Shown here: positions 17,771 through 25,997 of the stretch, in pieces | Position numbering within the stretch: the first letter of the stretch is position 1 | Layout: each line of letters begins with the position of its first letter | Source of the DNA: Lentisphaeria bacterium | Lineage (GTDB): Bacteria > Verrucomicrobiota > Lentisphaeria > Victivallales > UBA1829 | Assembly: GCA_017646015.1 (NCBI GenBank) | Contig: JAGCNI010000053.1 | Location: 1-32,026, forward strand | DNA: 32,026 nt | Reading direction: 5' to 3' | The notes under the pieces: generated by a model | The model's database searches: none | What the model was told of the DNA's origin: nothing | Seen by the model: the letters and a program-made list of their open reading frames with translations, nothing else | Program-made: the position numbers and the translations under genes

Positions 17771-18667
17771 TCACGGCTGGATTTTGCCTTTGACACCGGA
17801 ACGATTGACCTGTTCAATCAAACAATCTCTTTCCCGGAGATAATCCAGAAGGCTGTCTTTTCCTGTCAGATGAGCTGCCCCGACAAGAATGAAAACGGTC
17901 TGTTTTTTCTTCATCAACCGATAAATCTTCTGTCCCATCAACTGATTCCGGTCAGCGATCAGAGATTGATAAAAAGCGGGATAACGGAATGCCATTGTGG
18001 TCGTGATCGGCACAAGATGAGCGGGATCACCTGTTTCAAAAGCCTGAAAAATCCGTTCAAGATCCCGTCCTGCATTTTTGAAATCCCGGATCGAATCAAG
18101 AAGCATCCGTAACACGATCGAATCCTGAACCTTTGACATGGATTGCACCTGTAACTGAATCGTCTCAAGGCTGAAAGAAGGTTTATCGCTGAATGTTTTG
18201 GTGAAAACAGACTCCAGTCCGCACTCTCTGCTGAGATCTTTCCGGGTTTGCAGATACGCTCCCGCAACTTCCAGATTCAAAAGCCAGGGGCGGAAACGTT
18301 CAACCAGATAAACCGGAACAGATTTACTGTATTGGGACATAAAATTTTTAATTGTAACAAGTTCAGACATATTTGCAATATGGGAAAGGTTTTCATTTCC
18401 CGGAAAAAATCCATGCTGCATACTGATCTGTGCGGCTTCCATTTTATCCACTTTATGGATTTCATAATAAATTGCAGAAGACTCATTCACAAGCTTATCA
18501 TAGGCACTATCCAACGGATACCAACTTTTTTTTCCGATATGAACCGATCCGGCGAGATAAAGTTTTCCCGGCAAATTCGGGGATGTTGCCTGCCATACCA
18601 GAATCTTTTCCCCGGCAGCAAGGATCAGAACAAAAAAGAACAACAGCATGCTCAAGAAACAACGCAT
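17771..18667 (-). CDS. TraB/GumN family protein, secreted
   Basis: This protein has 298 residues from the ATG at 18667, chosen because GGAGG sits 7 bp upstream; the earlier in-frame ATG at 18700 lies within the end of the ABC transporter gene. Residues 1-18 form a signal peptide (MRCFLSMLLFFFVLILAAG), so the protein is exported. The family motifs are present: LAGSVHIG (38-45) near the start and VGAAHLTGKDSLLDYL near the C-terminus, where paired His residues and a Glu could bind metal. Members of this family have been linked to pheromone shutdown (TraB) and to proteolysis (TIKI). The bacterial function is mostly unknown. It follows the exporter gene by 29 bp and is probably cotranscribed. Confidence 0.85.
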   Translation of the reverse strand: MRCFLSMLLFFFVLILAAGEKILVWQATSPNLPGKLYLAGSVHIGKKSWYPLDSAYDKLVNESSAIYYEIHKVDKMEAAQISMQHGFFPGNENLSHIANMSELVTIKNFMSQYSKSVPVYLVERFRPWLLNLEVAGAYLQTRKDLSRECGLESVFTKTFSDKPSFSLETIQLQVQSMSKVQDSIVLRMLLDSIRDFKNAGRDLERIFQAFETGDPAHLVPITTTMAFRYPAFYQSLIADRNQLMGQKIYRLMKKKQTVFILVGAAHLTGKDSLLDYLRERDCLIEQVNRSGVKGKIQP

Positions 18668-18696
18668 TGCAATACCTCCATTTCTATTAAAAAAAC

Positions 18697-20478
18697 TCAA
18701 AAAGAATGCATTTCATACAATGTCTTGTAATATCCGTTCACAGCCAGCAAATCAGCATGAGAACCATGTTCCACCAGTTCACCGCCACGCAAACAATAAA
18801 TATAATCTGCATTTTTCACAGTGGAAAGACGGTGTGCTATGATGATCGTGGTGCGTCCCTTGCAAAGTTTTTCCATGGATTGCTGCACCAACGCCTCTGA
18901 TTGATTATCCAATGCCGAAGTTGCCTCATCAAAAATCAGGATCGGCGGATTCTTCAGAAAAACACGGGCAATGGCGATCCGCTGTTTCTGTCCACCGGAC
19001 AAGCGGACACCATGTTCTCCGGTCAGCGTATCAAAACCATCCGGCAGAGTACGGATGAAATCATAAATATTTGCCTCTTTTGCGGCGACGATCAACTCTT
19101 CTTCCGTGGCATTCATTTTACCGAAAAGAATATTCTCACGGATCGTGGAATCAAAGAGGAAGGGAGTCTGCTGAACCACACCGATATTCTGACGCAGATA
19201 ACGGAGTGAATAATCCCGTACATCCTGCCCGTCAATACGGATCACACCGGAACAGACATCATAGAAGCGGGGCAGCAAAGCGGCAAGAGTTGTTTTTCCT
19301 GCCCCGGATTCGCCGACCAGAGCAATCGTTTTCCCCGCATCGATATGCAGAGAAAGATCTTTCAGCACCTCTTCATCGTCATTATATGAAAAATGAATGT
19401 GATCCAATTCGATTTCACCTTTCAAGGGGTCATTTCCGCTCAGAGGATCTGTTTTTTCTGCAACTTCCGGAGCGATTTGCAGGATTTCATAAAAACGTTC
19501 GTAAGCAGTCAGCCCCATGTGGAACTGTTCCGCAAATTCAACAAGACGGAACACCGGCATTGTAATGTATTTGGAATACATGAAAAATGTCATTACATCC
19601 ACCACCGTCGCACGGTTGTAATACACCAGAATGATCCCGGCACCGATGAAGAGTAAGGAATAACCGTGGATAAAGAAATGGATTCCGGAATGGAACAGCC
19701 CCAGAGTAAAAAATATTTTTTCCCGGATATGCCGGTATCTGGAATTGACATGCCGGAATTTACCGATTTCACGCCGTTCATTGGTGAAGGATTTGACCTC
19801 ACGGATCCCCTGAAGAGAGTTTTCCACCTGACTGTTGATCTCGGCTACTTCCTTGCGGGCATCACGGAAGCCGCTGCGCATTCTGCCCTGAAACAGTCCT
19901 GCCCAGAAAATCACCAGCGGAAACGGCAGCATCGTAATCAATGTCAGCAATGGATTGATATACAACATCACAGCGACCCCACCGCAAAAAAGAAGGATGG
20001 AGGACACAATATCTTCCGGACCATGATGCGCCAATTCTGAAATCATTGTCAAATCATTGGTAATACGGGACATAAGATGTCCTGTCTTGGATTTATCAAA
20101 AAAACTGAAAGAAAGTTTCTGCAAATGAGAGAACAGATCCCGGCGCATATCGGCTTCCATCCGGACACCGAGCACATGACCGTAACGGACATTGATATAC
20201 ATGGTCAGAGAAATCAGGAACATCAAAATCAACATTCCACCAATCAGCCAGGTCAACATCGTAAAATCTTTTGCCGGCAGATATTTATTAAATGCTGCAT
20301 ACACCAGCAGCGGCACAAGCGTTGTCAGCCCGGCATTGGCAAGTGCACAGAAAATCGAAAGCCAGAACAAACGCAAATGCGGACGGTAATAATGCACAAA
20401 ATTACGGAGAACATCACGGACATAACGAAATGTCAAGGGTTTCTTGACCAGATCATTACTGAATCGCATCGGAGGCAT
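18697..20478 (-). CDS. MsbA-like ABC exporter, fused permease and ATPase
   Basis: This 593-residue half-transporter is expected to form a homodimer. Residues 35-330 hold six membrane helices of the type I exporter fold. The ATPase domain has Walker A GESGAGKTT (389-397), the Q-loop in VVQQTPFLFD, the signature LSGGQ (493-497), Walker B ILIFDE (513-518) and the H-loop His549 in IIIAHRLS. The family includes lipid A flippases and drug or peptide exporters; the substrate cannot be told from the sequence. GGAGAA precedes the ATG, only 4 bp after the prfA stop, so it is in the prfA operon. Confidence 0.93.
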   Translation of the reverse strand: MPPMRFSNDLVKKPLTFRYVRDVLRNFVHYYRPHLRLFWLSIFCALANAGLTTLVPLLVYAAFNKYLPAKDFTMLTWLIGGMLILMFLISLTMYINVRYGHVLGVRMEADMRRDLFSHLQKLSFSFFDKSKTGHLMSRITNDLTMISELAHHGPEDIVSSILLFCGGVAVMLYINPLLTLITMLPFPLVIFWAGLFQGRMRSGFRDARKEVAEINSQVENSLQGIREVKSFTNERREIGKFRHVNSRYRHIREKIFFTLGLFHSGIHFFIHGYSLLFIGAGIILVYYNRATVVDVMTFFMYSKYITMPVFRLVEFAEQFHMGLTAYERFYEILQIAPEVAEKTDPLSGNDPLKGEIELDHIHFSYNDDEEVLKDLSLHIDAGKTIALVGESGAGKTTLAALLPRFYDVCSGVIRIDGQDVRDYSLRYLRQNIGVVQQTPFLFDSTIRENILFGKMNATEEELIVAAKEANIYDFIRTLPDGFDTLTGEHGVRLSGGQKQRIAIARVFLKNPPILIFDEATSALDNQSEALVQQSMEKLCKGRTTIIIAHRLSTVKNADYIYCLRGGELVEHGSHADLLAVNGYYKTLYEMHSF

Positions 20479-20482
20479 TTTC

Positions 20483-21577
20483 TTATTCTCCTTTCAAAAG
20501 ACTTTCAAAAGACATTCGACCGACTTCTTCCAAAACAATATTCAACAACAGATCCAAATCACCCTCCATCAGTTCCGGAAGATCATAAACAGACACTCCA
20601 TAACGGTGATCTGTCACACGACTCTGCGGAAAATTATACGTCCGGATCCGTTCACTGCGATCTCCGGTTCCCACCTGCTGACGTTTGGAATCAGCATGTT
20701 TTTTCGCCTCCTCCTGCTGACGAATCTCCAATAATTTGGAACGCAAGATCCTCATGGCGATCTCACGATTCCGGATCTGGGAACGTTCCTGCTGACTGGC
20801 AACCGTGATTCCACTGGGTTTGTGTACGATCCGGACAGCAGAATCAGTACGGTTCACATTCTGACCGCCGGGACCTGAAGAACGGAATGTGGAGATTTCA
20901 AGATCTTCCGGCAATAATTGGATCTCATCCATCTCTTCCGCTTCCGGCAAAACAGAAACGGTGATCGTGGATGTATGGATCCGCCCCCCGGCTTCTGTGA
21001 CCGGAACACGCTGTACCCGATGAACACCACTCTCAAATTTCATCCGTGAAAAAACGTCATCGCCGGAGAGGGAAAAGACAACCTCTTTGATCCCGCCCAA
21101 CTCACTGTCAGACAAATCCAGCAACTCCTGTTTCCAACCGCGTTTCTCCGCATATTTGGAATATAAACGATAGATCGAAGAGGCAAAAAGAGCTGCTTCT
21201 TCGCCCCCTGCCGCCGGACGGATCTCCACGATCGTATTTCTGCCATCGTTCGGATCAGGCGGGAGCAAACGACGGATCAGGGCACGTTCTGCTGAAGAAC
21301 TCTGCTCCTCCAAACGCTGGATCTCACTCTCGATCAACTGACAGAAAGAGAGATCCTGTTCCTCCTGAAGCATGAGACGGTTCTCTTCCAATTCAGTCAA
21401 CGCTTTCGACCAATCTTCATACATCTTGAAAAATTCTTCCAGATTTCCACGTTCACGGGAAAGTGTCCGGCTACGGAAACGATCCGCATATACAGCGGGA
21501 TCCGAAAGGATCGTTTCCAACTCAGCAAGGCGGATTTTCATTTTTTCCACAGGAACTGCGAGCTCTTCAGGTCTCAT
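20483..21577 (-). CDS. prfA: Peptide chain release factor 1
   Basis: This 364-residue protein has the normal length. It carries the RF1-type tripeptide P-x-T (PVT, 192-194), which reads UAA and UAG stops, and GPGGQNVN (235-242) with the GGQ (237-239) that triggers peptide release in the ribosome. The [12 protein letters not shown] segment is typical of class I release factors. The start is the ATG at 21577 with GGAG 11 bp upstream. rpmE upstream and the ABC exporter downstream lie on the same strand. The Asn in GGQNVN, where many RF1 proteins have His, occurs in other release factors and is not a defect. Confidence 0.95.
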   Translation of the reverse strand: MRPEELAVPVEKMKIRLAELETILSDPAVYADRFRSRTLSRERGNLEEFFKMYEDWSKALTELEENRLMLQEEQDLSFCQLIESEIQRLEEQSSSAERALIRRLLPPDPNDGRNTIVEIRPAAGGEEAALFASSIYRLYSKYAEKRGWKQELLDLSDSELGGIKEVVFSLSGDDVFSRMKFESGVHRVQRVPVTEAGGRIHTSTITVSVLPEAEEMDEIQLLPEDLEISTFRSSGPGGQNVNRTDSAVRIVHKPSGITVASQQERSQIRNREIAMRILRSKLLEIRQQEEAKKHADSKRQQVGTGDRSERIRTYNFPQSRVTDHRYGVSVYDLPELMEGDLDLLLNIVLEEVGRMSFESLLKGE

Positions 21578-21613
21578 AAAGAATCATACTCCAAGATGAA
21601 TTCCGGATTCCGT

Positions 21614-21642
21614 TTAACAGGGAAACGCTGGAAAAGTGACAA
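21614..21642 (-). promoter_or_regulatory. Possible prfA promoter
   Basis: TTGTCA (21642-21637) and TGTTAA (21619-21614) are separated by 17 bp on the minus strand. The -35 box is good and the -10 box weak. It would let prfA be expressed independently of the terminator after rpmE. Confidence 0.3.
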
Positions 21643-21650
21643 CAAAAAAA

Positions 21651-21718
21651 CCCGTTCTTCCGCGCAAAATCCCGGAAACGGGAAATTTAGTGCAATGCGG
21701 ATTGAACGGGCTTTGCGC
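21651..21718 (-). terminator. Terminator with a competing pairing between rpmE and prfA
   Basis: On the minus strand CCCGTTC (21710-21704) pairs with GAACGGG (21657-21651), directly followed by seven T, enclosing a small hairpin (21682-21671). A second 7-bp pairing, GCGCAAA (21718-21712) with TTTGCGC (21668-21662), overlaps it in an interlaced way, so both cannot form as simple nested stems. The element begins 13 bp after the rpmE stop. Confidence 0.65.
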
Positions 21719-21731
21719 AAAAAAGCAACGA

Positions 21732-21938
21732 TTACTTCGCAGCTTTCTGATAGCGGCGGTTGAATTTTTCAACGCGACCTGCAGCGTCAACAAGTTTCTG
21801 TTTCCCGGTGAAGAACGGGTGGCAGTTGGAGCAGATGTTGACTTTGTATTCTTTACGGGTGGACATGATTTCCCAGACTTTACCGCAGGCACAGCTGACA
21901 GTTGCGGGACCGTAGTTCGGATGCACATCTTTTTTCAT
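21732..21938 (-). CDS. rpmE: 50S ribosomal protein L31, zinc-binding form
   Basis: This 68-residue protein has the normal length. The four zinc ligands of the C+ form are present: C16 and C18 in VSCACGKVW, and C36 and C39 in [11 protein letters not shown]31 bridges the ribosomal subunits. Cells with this zinc form often hold a zinc-free paralogue elsewhere for zinc limitation. GAGG precedes the ATG. It has its own promoter and a terminator-like element before prfA, a gene neighbour also seen in other bacteria. Confidence 0.96.
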   Translation of the reverse strand: MKKDVHPNYGPATVSCACGKVWEIMSTRKEYKVNICSNCHPFFTGKQKLVDAAGRVEKFNRRYQKAAK

Positions 21939-22001
21939 TGTAAAAACCTCATTATTGTGTTTTTTATTGTATTTAAATCATTCTGATCTTCATACCTGAA
22001 T

Positions 22002-22056
22002 CCAAAACATAATGTTTCGGGATTAAGTAATATACTCATTATTTTCCAGTTTGCAA
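22002..22056 (-). promoter_or_regulatory. rpmE promoter and 5' leader hairpin
   Basis: The minus strand carries TTGCAA (22056-22051), a 16-bp spacer and TATATT (22034-22029). Transcription would start near 22022. The first nucleotides of the transcript (22020-22002) can fold into a 7-bp stem with one mismatch and a 3-nt loop, about 63 nt before the ATG. Confidence 0.5.
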
Positions 22057-22133
22057 ATCATTCCGTAAAAATATAATGTTTTTTTTCAAAAAAAATGATC
22101 TCTCCGGAAAAAATCCATGAAAACATCAGCCAA

Positions 22134-23381
22134 TTACTCTTTTTGAACAGGCTTATACACCAGCTCTTTTGTGTCAGGAGCAGGAGTACGGTGTCCGGCG
22201 GTCTGCTGATAAACCAGTTTTTTGGGACAGGTCATTGCATTATATAAAGCAAACATCCCGGAAGCCGGACAGATCCTGTCACCGAGTCCGACAAATAACG
22301 TTACCGGACATTTCAAACGTTTGGCTGCATTGACTGCATCAAAATAATCCAGTCCCCGCACATACTTCGGACGATGTCCCGGAAAACGGGCTTCTTGAAT
22401 CCCCCCGATATTGACACACCAGGGAACAGAAACATGCACAGCAGAAACAGCCGGTTCAAGCGATGCCAGGAGGATCGCCTGCATCCCCCCCATACTGACA
22501 CCACGCATTTCCAAATCTTTCCGGTTCCATTCAGGATATTTTTTCAGATATTCCAATGCCCGCAAGTTCCGCAGCATCATATAATTAAAATCTGAATTCT
22601 CCGGTTTTTCATTATTCCGGAACCCGAAATTCTTTAATTCTGTAAGTTTCATAAAATCATAAAATTTTTCATTTTTTCCCTGCGGCAGACCGAAACGGCT
22701 GACAGACATGGAAATATATCCCTTACTGGCAAGCTCATCGCATTTATCAATGGGCTCAAAACCATAACTGTGAAAAGTCATACACGCTTTCAAAGAGCGG
22801 GGTTTGGCATTTTCCGGCATGGAAACAAATCCTGTTGCGGGAGCCGGACCGGGTGCCGAAATCTCGAAATACCAGCTCTTTACGTTTTTATATTTGCTCT
22901 TGACCGGAATCAACCGCATTTTCTCCTTGAAATTATCTGCCAAATTTTTCTGTTTGGTCCAGAACTCATCATAATCTGCCGGTTCAGATACGGTCTGTCG
23001 GATTTTATCGACCTCGGCTCCGGCTGATGCACTCAAAGGAGACATCCCTTTACGGGGTTTCCCATCTTTATCCAACGGATGAACCTTGAGATACAGAAAA
23101 CCGGGTTTAAAAAGTTTTCCCGTGACCTGCAACACCAGATCTTTCCGGAAAATACCTTTTCCCTCCTGAGTCTGATTATCCTCATCATACAGGAACCAGA
23201 TATACGGGATCCCCTCTTCCGGCAATGTTCCGTTTTTTACAGAAACAGTAAAAACGATCTCCTCATTGCAACGGTAAGAGAGCGGATCTTTGGAGGTTTT
23301 CACACTCAGATACAAATCATCATCTGCATGACAGAAGAAAATTTGCATCATCAATAGAAATATGGTAAAAAAGCGAATCAT
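22134..23381 (-). CDS. Secreted acetyl xylan esterase-like alpha/beta hydrolase
   Basis: This protein has 415 residues from the ATG at 23381, which has GAGG 10 bp upstream and begins the signal peptide (1-19, Phe/Leu-rich, ending HA); an ATG 30 bp earlier adds ten basic residues and is less likely. Residues 20-125 form a beta-type N-terminal domain. The hydrolase part starts with PADYDEFW, the entry motif of the AXE1 (cephalosporin C deacetylase/acetyl xylan esterase) family, and has S296 in GVSMGG, D368 in GLGDRICPAS and H397 in AGHRTP as the triad. It probably removes acetyl groups from plant or host polysaccharides outside the cytoplasm. It appears to be a single-gene unit. Confidence 0.85.
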   Translation of the reverse strand: MIRFFTIFLLMMQIFFCHADDDLYLSVKTSKDPLSYRCNEEIVFTVSVKNGTLPEEGIPYIWFLYDEDNQTQEGKGIFRKDLVLQVTGKLFKPGFLYLKVHPLDKDGKPRKGMSPLSASAGAEVDKIRQTVSEPADYDEFWTKQKNLADNFKEKMRLIPVKSKYKNVKSWYFEISAPGPAPATGFVSMPENAKPRSLKACMTFHSYGFEPIDKCDELASKGYISMSVSRFGLPQGKNEKFYDFMKLTELKNFGFRNNEKPENSDFNYMMLRNLRALEYLKKYPEWNRKDLEMRGVSMGGMQAILLASLEPAVSAVHVSVPWCVNIGGIQEARFPGHRPKYVRGLDYFDAVNAAKRLKCPVTLFVGLGDRICPASGMFALYNAMTCPKKLVYQQTAGHRTPAPDTKELVYKPVQKE

Positions 23382-23432
23382 ACAGTTTTTTCCTCTACAA
23401 TATTTTTTCATTTCCCCAAAAACGAAGTCCGG

Positions 23433-23460
23433 AATGTATCATACAACGTTATTTTTCCAA
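23433..23460 (-). promoter_or_regulatory. Possible promoter of the esterase gene
   Basis: TTGGAA (23460-23455), a 16-bp spacer and TACATT (23438-23433) lie on the minus strand about 50 bp upstream of the ATG at 23381. Confidence 0.4.
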
Positions 23461-23550
23461 TTTTATTTTATAAATCATTCTTTATTTTCTGAAAAAAATA
23501 ATATTCTGTTGTAAAAATGAAAAAAATATTGATTTTTTATATTTTTCAAC

Positions 23551-23578
23551 TTGAAAAAGATTCACTCTGCGATATAAA
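23551..23578 (+). promoter_or_regulatory. Promoter of the NfeD-flotillin operon
   Basis: TTGAAA (23551-23556), a 16-bp spacer and TATAAA (23573-23578) lie 60 bp upstream of the first start codon. Confidence 0.6.
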
Positions 23579-23638
23579 TATTGGATAAAGGCGTTCGAAT
23601 ATTGATGTATCAATGAATCTTTACGGAAAGGGGTGGAC

Positions 23639-24244
23639 ATGGAAGATTTGGTCAGCAGTGCAGGAGAATTTCTTGCTGGAGCAAAAGTGGCAATGGCATA
23701 TTGGTTTCTTGCGATCTTCGGAAGTATTTTCTTTGCGATCACCGGGCTTATGACAATGCTCGGATTCGGCGGTTTGGATGATGTAGAATTGGATGCGGAC
23801 GGTGCCATGCCGGATCATCTGGATTCCGGAGCATTGGATTTCAAACTGTTTTCGATCCGTTCCATTCTGGCATTTCTGACAGTCTTCGGTTGGGGTGGTG
23901 TCCTTTGGGGGAAATACGGGATCTGGGGATTTCTGTTTGCATTCGCAGCGGGATTTGTCACACAGGTTATTACTGCCCTGCTCTTCTGGATGGTCATGAA
24001 ACTGCAATGCTCCGGAACTGTTCATAATAAAGATTACGTCGGCAGCAAAGCAACAGTTTATATCGGGATTCCCGGAGGACGGAAGGAATCGGGAAAGATC
24101 AAAGTCTCTTTTCAGGGGGCGACCCGGGAATTGCGGGCTGTCGCAGATGAAACACTTGAAACGGGCTGTGCGGTTGTCATTGCAGAACAGATCGACGATC
24201 AGCTCTTTCTTGTGAAGAAAATAGATGAAACAACTCAGAAATAA
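23639..24244 (+). CDS. NfeD-like (YuaF/YqiJ-type) membrane protein
   Basis: This 202-codon protein starts at the ATG at 23639, with GGAAAGGGG just upstream; a GTG two codons earlier is an alternative. It has three membrane helices (about 17-42, 73-93 and 95-120), an acidic segment between the first two (DDVELDADGAMPDHLD), and a C-terminal beta-rich domain (about 125-195) of the NfeD OB-fold type. The order NfeD-like then flotillin, 37 bp apart, is the same as yuaF-floT in Bacillus and yqiJ-yqiK in E. coli, which supports the call. Such proteins work with flotillin in membrane organisation and the response to envelope stress. Confidence 0.8.
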   Translation: MEDLVSSAGEFLAGAKVAMAYWFLAIFGSIFFAITGLMTMLGFGGLDDVELDADGAMPDHLDSGALDFKLFSIRSILAFLTVFGWGGVLWGKYGIWGFLFAFAAGFVTQVITALLFWMVMKLQCSGTVHNKDYVGSKATVYIGIPGGRKESGKIKVSFQGATRELRAVADETLETGCAVVIAEQIDDQLFLVKKIDETTQK

Positions 24245-24281
24245 CTTATAACCAATCTAAAATAAGGAGTAAAGAACAGTT

Positions 24282-25880
24282 ATGAGTCCGCAAATCGTTA
24301 TGGCAGCTTCCATTTCCGGAGGCGGGGTTTTATTGATCACCATTATGTTATTCATCATTTTTGTGATCCTGGCAGGGATCTGCACCCGTGTTAAAAAATG
24401 TCCGTCAGACCGGATCATGGTCATTTACGGAAAAACGACTACACAGGCTACCCGTTGTATTCATGGCGGTGTGGCATTTATCTGGCCGGTATTCCAGGAT
24501 TACGGCTTTATCTCTCTGCGTCCGATCCAGCTGGAAGTGAATCTGCGGAACGCTTTGTGCAAACAGAATATCCGAATCAATGTTCCCTCTGTTTTCACAG
24601 TCGGTGTCAGTACGGATGAAACCCTGATGGGCAATGCTGCCAACCGTTTGCTCGGTTTGAATCCGGATTCGATCGGTGAATTGGCAAAAGATATTATTTT
24701 CGGACAGCTGCGTCTGGTGATTGCCTCCATGACGATCGAGCAGATCAACTCCGACCGTGAAACATTTCTGCGGAGTATTGAAGCCAACGTGGCGGAAGAA
24801 CTCAACAAAATCGGTCTTCTGCTCTTGAACGTCAACATAACTGACATCACAGATGAAAGCGGATATATTGATGCGATCGGGAAACGTGCAGCCTCCGAAG
24901 CGATCAATAAAGCCCGTATCGAAGTGGCAGAAGAAGAACGCAAAGGGGGAATCGGGGAAGCCGAAGCCCGCAAAGCACAACGTATCGCTGTTTCTCAGGC
25001 AGAAGCCGCCGCTCAATCAGGAGAAGCCGATGCCGATAAACAACGCCGTATCGCCGTAACACAGGCGGAAGCCGCCGCTCAGGCTGGTGAAGCGGATGCA
25101 GACAAACAACGCCGTATCGCGATCAAACAGGCAGAAGCCGAAGCCATGATCGGGGAAGCCGAAGCTGATAAACAACGCCGTATCGCAACAAAACAGGCGG
25201 AAGCCTCTGCAATCGAAGGAGAAAACGTTTCTGCCATCGAAATCGCACAGTCCAATGCAAACCGTATCGAAAAAGAAGCCGACGCCTATCGTCAGGCAGA
25301 AGCCGCAAAACGGATCGCGGAAGCAAAAATCAAACAAGCCGATTACGAAGCGGAAGAAGTCGCCCAGTCTGCCAGAGCAAAAATGGAAATGGAAAGACAG
25401 AAAGCCGATACTCTCGTTCAGGCGGAAATCGAAAAAGAACAGGTCATCATCAAAGCCGAAGCTGAAGCCGAAAAACTCCGTCGTGAAGCAAAAGGTCAGG
25501 CAGATGCGATCTATGCAAAACTCGAAGCCGAAGCGAAAGGAAATTATGAGATCCTCAAAGCGAAAGGCGAAGGTTATAATCAGATCATTGCCGCATGCGG
25601 AACCGATCCGGATGCAGCCGCAAAAATGCTCCTCATCGAAAAACTCGAAGCAATCGTTCAGCTCCAGACCGAAGCAATCCGTAATATCAAGATCGATAAG
25701 GTCACTGTCTGGGACAGCGGCAAAAATGAAAACGGAAAAAATTCAACTGCCAACTTTCTCAGCGGCATGATGCAGAGTCTCCCCCCACTGCATGATGTGG
25801 CAGGAATGGCAGGTGTCGAACTGCCCAACTATCTCGGAACAGTTAAAGATTCTGCAAAATCAGAATCTCCTGCTGAATAA
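24282..25880 (+). CDS. Flotillin-like SPFH protein (YqiK/FloT type)
   Basis: This 532-residue protein has one N-terminal membrane helix (about 13-35), an SPFH/band 7 domain (about 40-220) and a long Ala/Glu-rich coiled coil (about 220-450) with four exact-length 22-residue repeats at 225-312. The C-terminal part (450-532) is less regular. Flotillins assemble into large cages or microdomains on the inner face of the membrane and affect signalling and secretion. AAGGAG precedes the ATG. It follows the NfeD-like gene and ends at a strong terminator, so the two form a complete operon. Confidence 0.92.
   Translation: MSPQIVMAASISGGGVLLITIMLFIIFVILAGICTRVKKCPSDRIMVIYGKTTTQATRCIHGGVAFIWPVFQDYGFISLRPIQLEVNLRNALCKQNIRINVPSVFTVGVSTDETLMGNAANRLLGLNPDSIGELAKDIIFGQLRLVIASMTIEQINSDRETFLRSIEANVAEELNKIGLLLLNVNITDITDESGYIDAIGKRAASEAINKARIEVAEEERKGGIGEAEARKAQRIAVSQAEAAAQSGEADADKQRRIAVTQAEAAAQAGEADADKQRRIAIKQAEAEAMIGEAEADKQRRIATKQAEASAIEGENVSAIEIAQSNANRIEKEADAYRQAEAAKRIAEAKIKQADYEAEEVAQSARAKMEMERQKADTLVQAEIEKEQVIIKAEAEAEKLRREAKGQADAIYAKLEAEAKGNYEILKAKGEGYNQIIAACGTDPDAAAKMLLIEKLEAIVQLQTEAIRNIKIDKVTVWDSGKNENGKNSTANFLSGMMQSLPPLHDVAGMAGVELPNYLGTVKDSAKSESPAE
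24954..25217 (+). repeat. Four tandem 66-bp units coding a 22-residue repeat in flotillin
   Basis: Units start at 24954, 25020, 25086 and 25152. The protein consensus begins GEADADKQRRIA and ends with a QAEA-rich part. Units 2 to 4 share nearly identical DNA over the KQRRIA codons (aaacaacgccgtatcgc), which points to fairly recent duplication. A fifth unit decays after its first two residues. Confidence 0.9.
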
Positions 25881-25904
25881 TAACTGAAATACGATCGTTA
25901 TTCT

Positions 25905-25941
25905 GCGGACAGGATCATCAAAAAATCCTGTCCGCTTTTTT
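25905..25941 (+). terminator. Intrinsic terminator after the flotillin operon
   Basis: A perfect 11-bp stem, GCGGACAGGAT with ATCCTGTCCGC, encloses a 9-nt loop and is followed by six T. It begins 25 bp after the flotillin stop. Confidence 0.92.
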
Positions 25942-25997
25942 ATCGGGGAACATACTGACTTTTTTGCGGTCAATAGCAGAAAAAGGAGGTTTGAACA

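Noticed and set aside
21712-21720. TTTGCGCAA palindrome as a protein-binding site
   Set aside because: It is fully explained as one arm of the RNA pairing in the rpmE-prfA gap; no other copies were noticed near promoters.
22080-22130. AT-rich T-tracts after the esterase gene as a terminator
   Set aside because: I found no stable stem in front of the T-runs; the pairing that exists is only A-T.
24954-25217. 66-bp direct repeats as a possible CRISPR array or satellite
   Set aside because: The units are contiguous without spacers, keep the reading frame and code a regular helix repeat in flotillin.
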